From the NCBI GenBank assembly GCA_905221605.1, contig CAJNDS010001280.1:312001-376000 (forward strand): a DNA stretch of 64,000 nt. Reading direction: 5' to 3'. The position numbers and the translations under genes were made by a program. The notes below the pieces were generated by a model. It was not told the DNA's origin. It saw only the letters and a list, made by a program, of their open reading frames with translations, and made no database searches. This stretch comes from Symbiodinium natans (taxonomy: Eukaryota; Sar; Dinophyceae; Suessiales; Symbiodiniaceae). How positions within the stretch are numbered: the stretch's first letter is position 1; the number at the start of each line of letters is the position of its first letter. This document shows, piece by piece, positions 62,704-64,000 of the stretch.

Positions 62704-63761
62704 GTTCTAGTTGCTTAGGGCTTATGGTTTAGGGTTTAGGGTTTAGGGCTAGGGTTTAGGGTTCGGGGTTTAGGGTTTAGAGTTTAGGATTTCAGGGATG
62801 TCGCCTTTCGAGTTTGGGGATCTAGGCGATTTGGAGGGTCTTCAGTGTGTAGGGTTGAGGGGCTGGAAGGTTTAGGATGTAGGGTTTGCGACTGTCAACA
62901 AAAAGGGCATTAGGGTGTTGAGTTTTTTTTTGTGGTCTTGGGATGTAGGAATTTCTGGATTTAGGGGCGTTTTGCGCAGGGTCTCTGGGGCGTAGGCTTT
63001 CAGGGGGACTTCGGCTTGGAGCGAGATTTCTGGGGGGTTCGGGCTTGTGCTTTCAGGGTCCAGGGGCTGGGACACCCTACGGCCTAAACCCGAAACCCTA
63101 AACCCTAGCCCTAAACCCTAAACCCTAAACCCGAAACCCTAAACTTTGGGGATTTAGGACCGATTCAAGGGTTTAGGGCCCGGTGGGTTTAGGCTGGGAG
63201 GGCTCTTGCGCTCGTACTCCCGGACTTCCGGGAGGGTGAACCCTAAACCCTAAACCCGAAACCCGCAGCCCTAAGCCCTAAACCCTTATATACTCCTAAG
63301 CCCGAAACCCTAAACCCTAAACCCTAAACCCCTGTTTGGGTAAGTTAGAGGAGGCCGTAACGACTTTCTAGATCCTCCATTCTCCCGCAGGTCCTTTGCG
63401 GGATTCCCCACACCCCAAACCCCCAAACCCTAAACCCAATGGTCCCTGGGCAGGGTTTAGGGTTTAGGGTTTAGTGTTCAGGGTTTAGGGTTTGGGGTTT
63501 AGGAGTATATAAGGGTTTAGGGTTTAGGGTTTATTGTTTAGGGGCCCTTCAGGGTCTTCATCTTCCTTTCTAGAGACCCTCAACTCCCGAAGCCCCCAAC
63601 TCCCCAACTCCCTACACCCCCGGCGCTTCAAGTTCCCACAACCCTAAACCCGAAACCCGAAACCCTAAACCCTAAACCCTAAACCCGAAGCCCTAAGCCC
63701 TAAGCCCTAAACCCTAAACCCTAAACCCTAAACCCTAAAACCCTAAACCCTAAACCCTCAG

Positions 63762-63861
63762 CAGCAGGAGCTTGCGGACTACCGCCTCTCGCAGCAGGCG
63801 ATGTCGCAGGAGGAGAGGGCGAGGCCGAGATTCCCTCCAGGAGTCGCCTCACTCACTCACG
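63762..63861 (+). CDS. exon-like island 15
   Basis: 100 nt after AAACCCTCAG, open as QQELADYRLSQQAMSQEERA and onward to GTTTAGGG at 63862. Starts in phase 0, continuing island 14. CCCTAAA tract directly upstream, TTTAGGG directly downstream. Confidence 0.55.
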
Positions 63862-64000
63862 GTTTAGGGTTTAGGGTTTAGGGTGTAGGGTTTAGGGTTT
63901 AGGGTTTAGGGTTTGGGGTTTGGGGTTTGGGGTTTGGGGTCTAGGGTTTAGGGTTTAGGGTTTAAGAGCTCCTGGTCGAGCAGTTTCTCGTTTAGGCTCG

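Overview
The window looks like nuclear DNA of a dinoflagellate. The evidence is (i) relics of the dinoflagellate spliced leader (core GCCATTTTGGCTCAAG) in three contexts, (ii) very dense retroelements, (iii) short introns flanked by small direct repeats, and (iv) about 20 kb of interstitial plant-type telomere repeat (TTTAGGG/CCCTAAA) in both orientations. No rRNA, tRNA, organellar gene or CRISPR array was seen. The species cannot be named from sequence alone.

Layout. 1-4047 (minus): the 5' part of a tyrosine-recombinase (YR) retroelement (element 1). It has a spliced-leader relic, a small coiled-coil ORF, YR, and a CCCH-finger Gag that runs off the left edge. 6378-8067 (minus): an ISXO2/IS1595-like transposase with one clear 80-bp intron and one frameshift. 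9131-14712: two tandem copies of a 3.1-kb non-coding unit with nested inverted and direct repeats, the second cut by an LTR (14713-15107). 16069-25660 (minus): a complete 9.6-kb YR retroelement (element 2), inserted in one copy of a ~1.04-kb tandem repeat whose second copy preserves the empty site. Its order is small ORF, YR, Gag, then methyltransferase-RT-RNase H, with split direct repeats at the ends. 26767-29231: degenerate repeats with a recurring short hairpin. 29232-37993 (minus): a Ty1/copia element with a tRNA-iMet-type primer-binding site, a leader-like sequence in its LTR, a frameshifted gag, a long pol ORF with a degenerate methyltransferase-like tail, and a foreign-looking 464-codon ORF between protease and integrase. 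38-42 kb: repeat fragments and a glutathione S-transferase pseudogene.

From 42288 the sequence changes to telomere-repeat DNA. It holds an intact, intronless, secreted six-hairpin-glycosidase-like gene (43162-45408), a peptidoglycan-binding-like repeat gene (56545-57540) with a doubled leader relic yet three introns, and many 41-150 bp GC-rich open islands that look like exons. Most islands have CCCTAAA repeats before them and TTTAGGG repeats after them. The intervening introns would therefore begin with TTTAGGG and end with CCCTAAA, and could fold into stem-loops that bring the splice sites together.

The most novel points are: the two YR elements sharing an unusual gene order with an in-frame UGA-CUA between Gag and Pol; spliced-leader sequence built into retroelements of two classes; and exon islands separated by inverted telomere-repeat introns.
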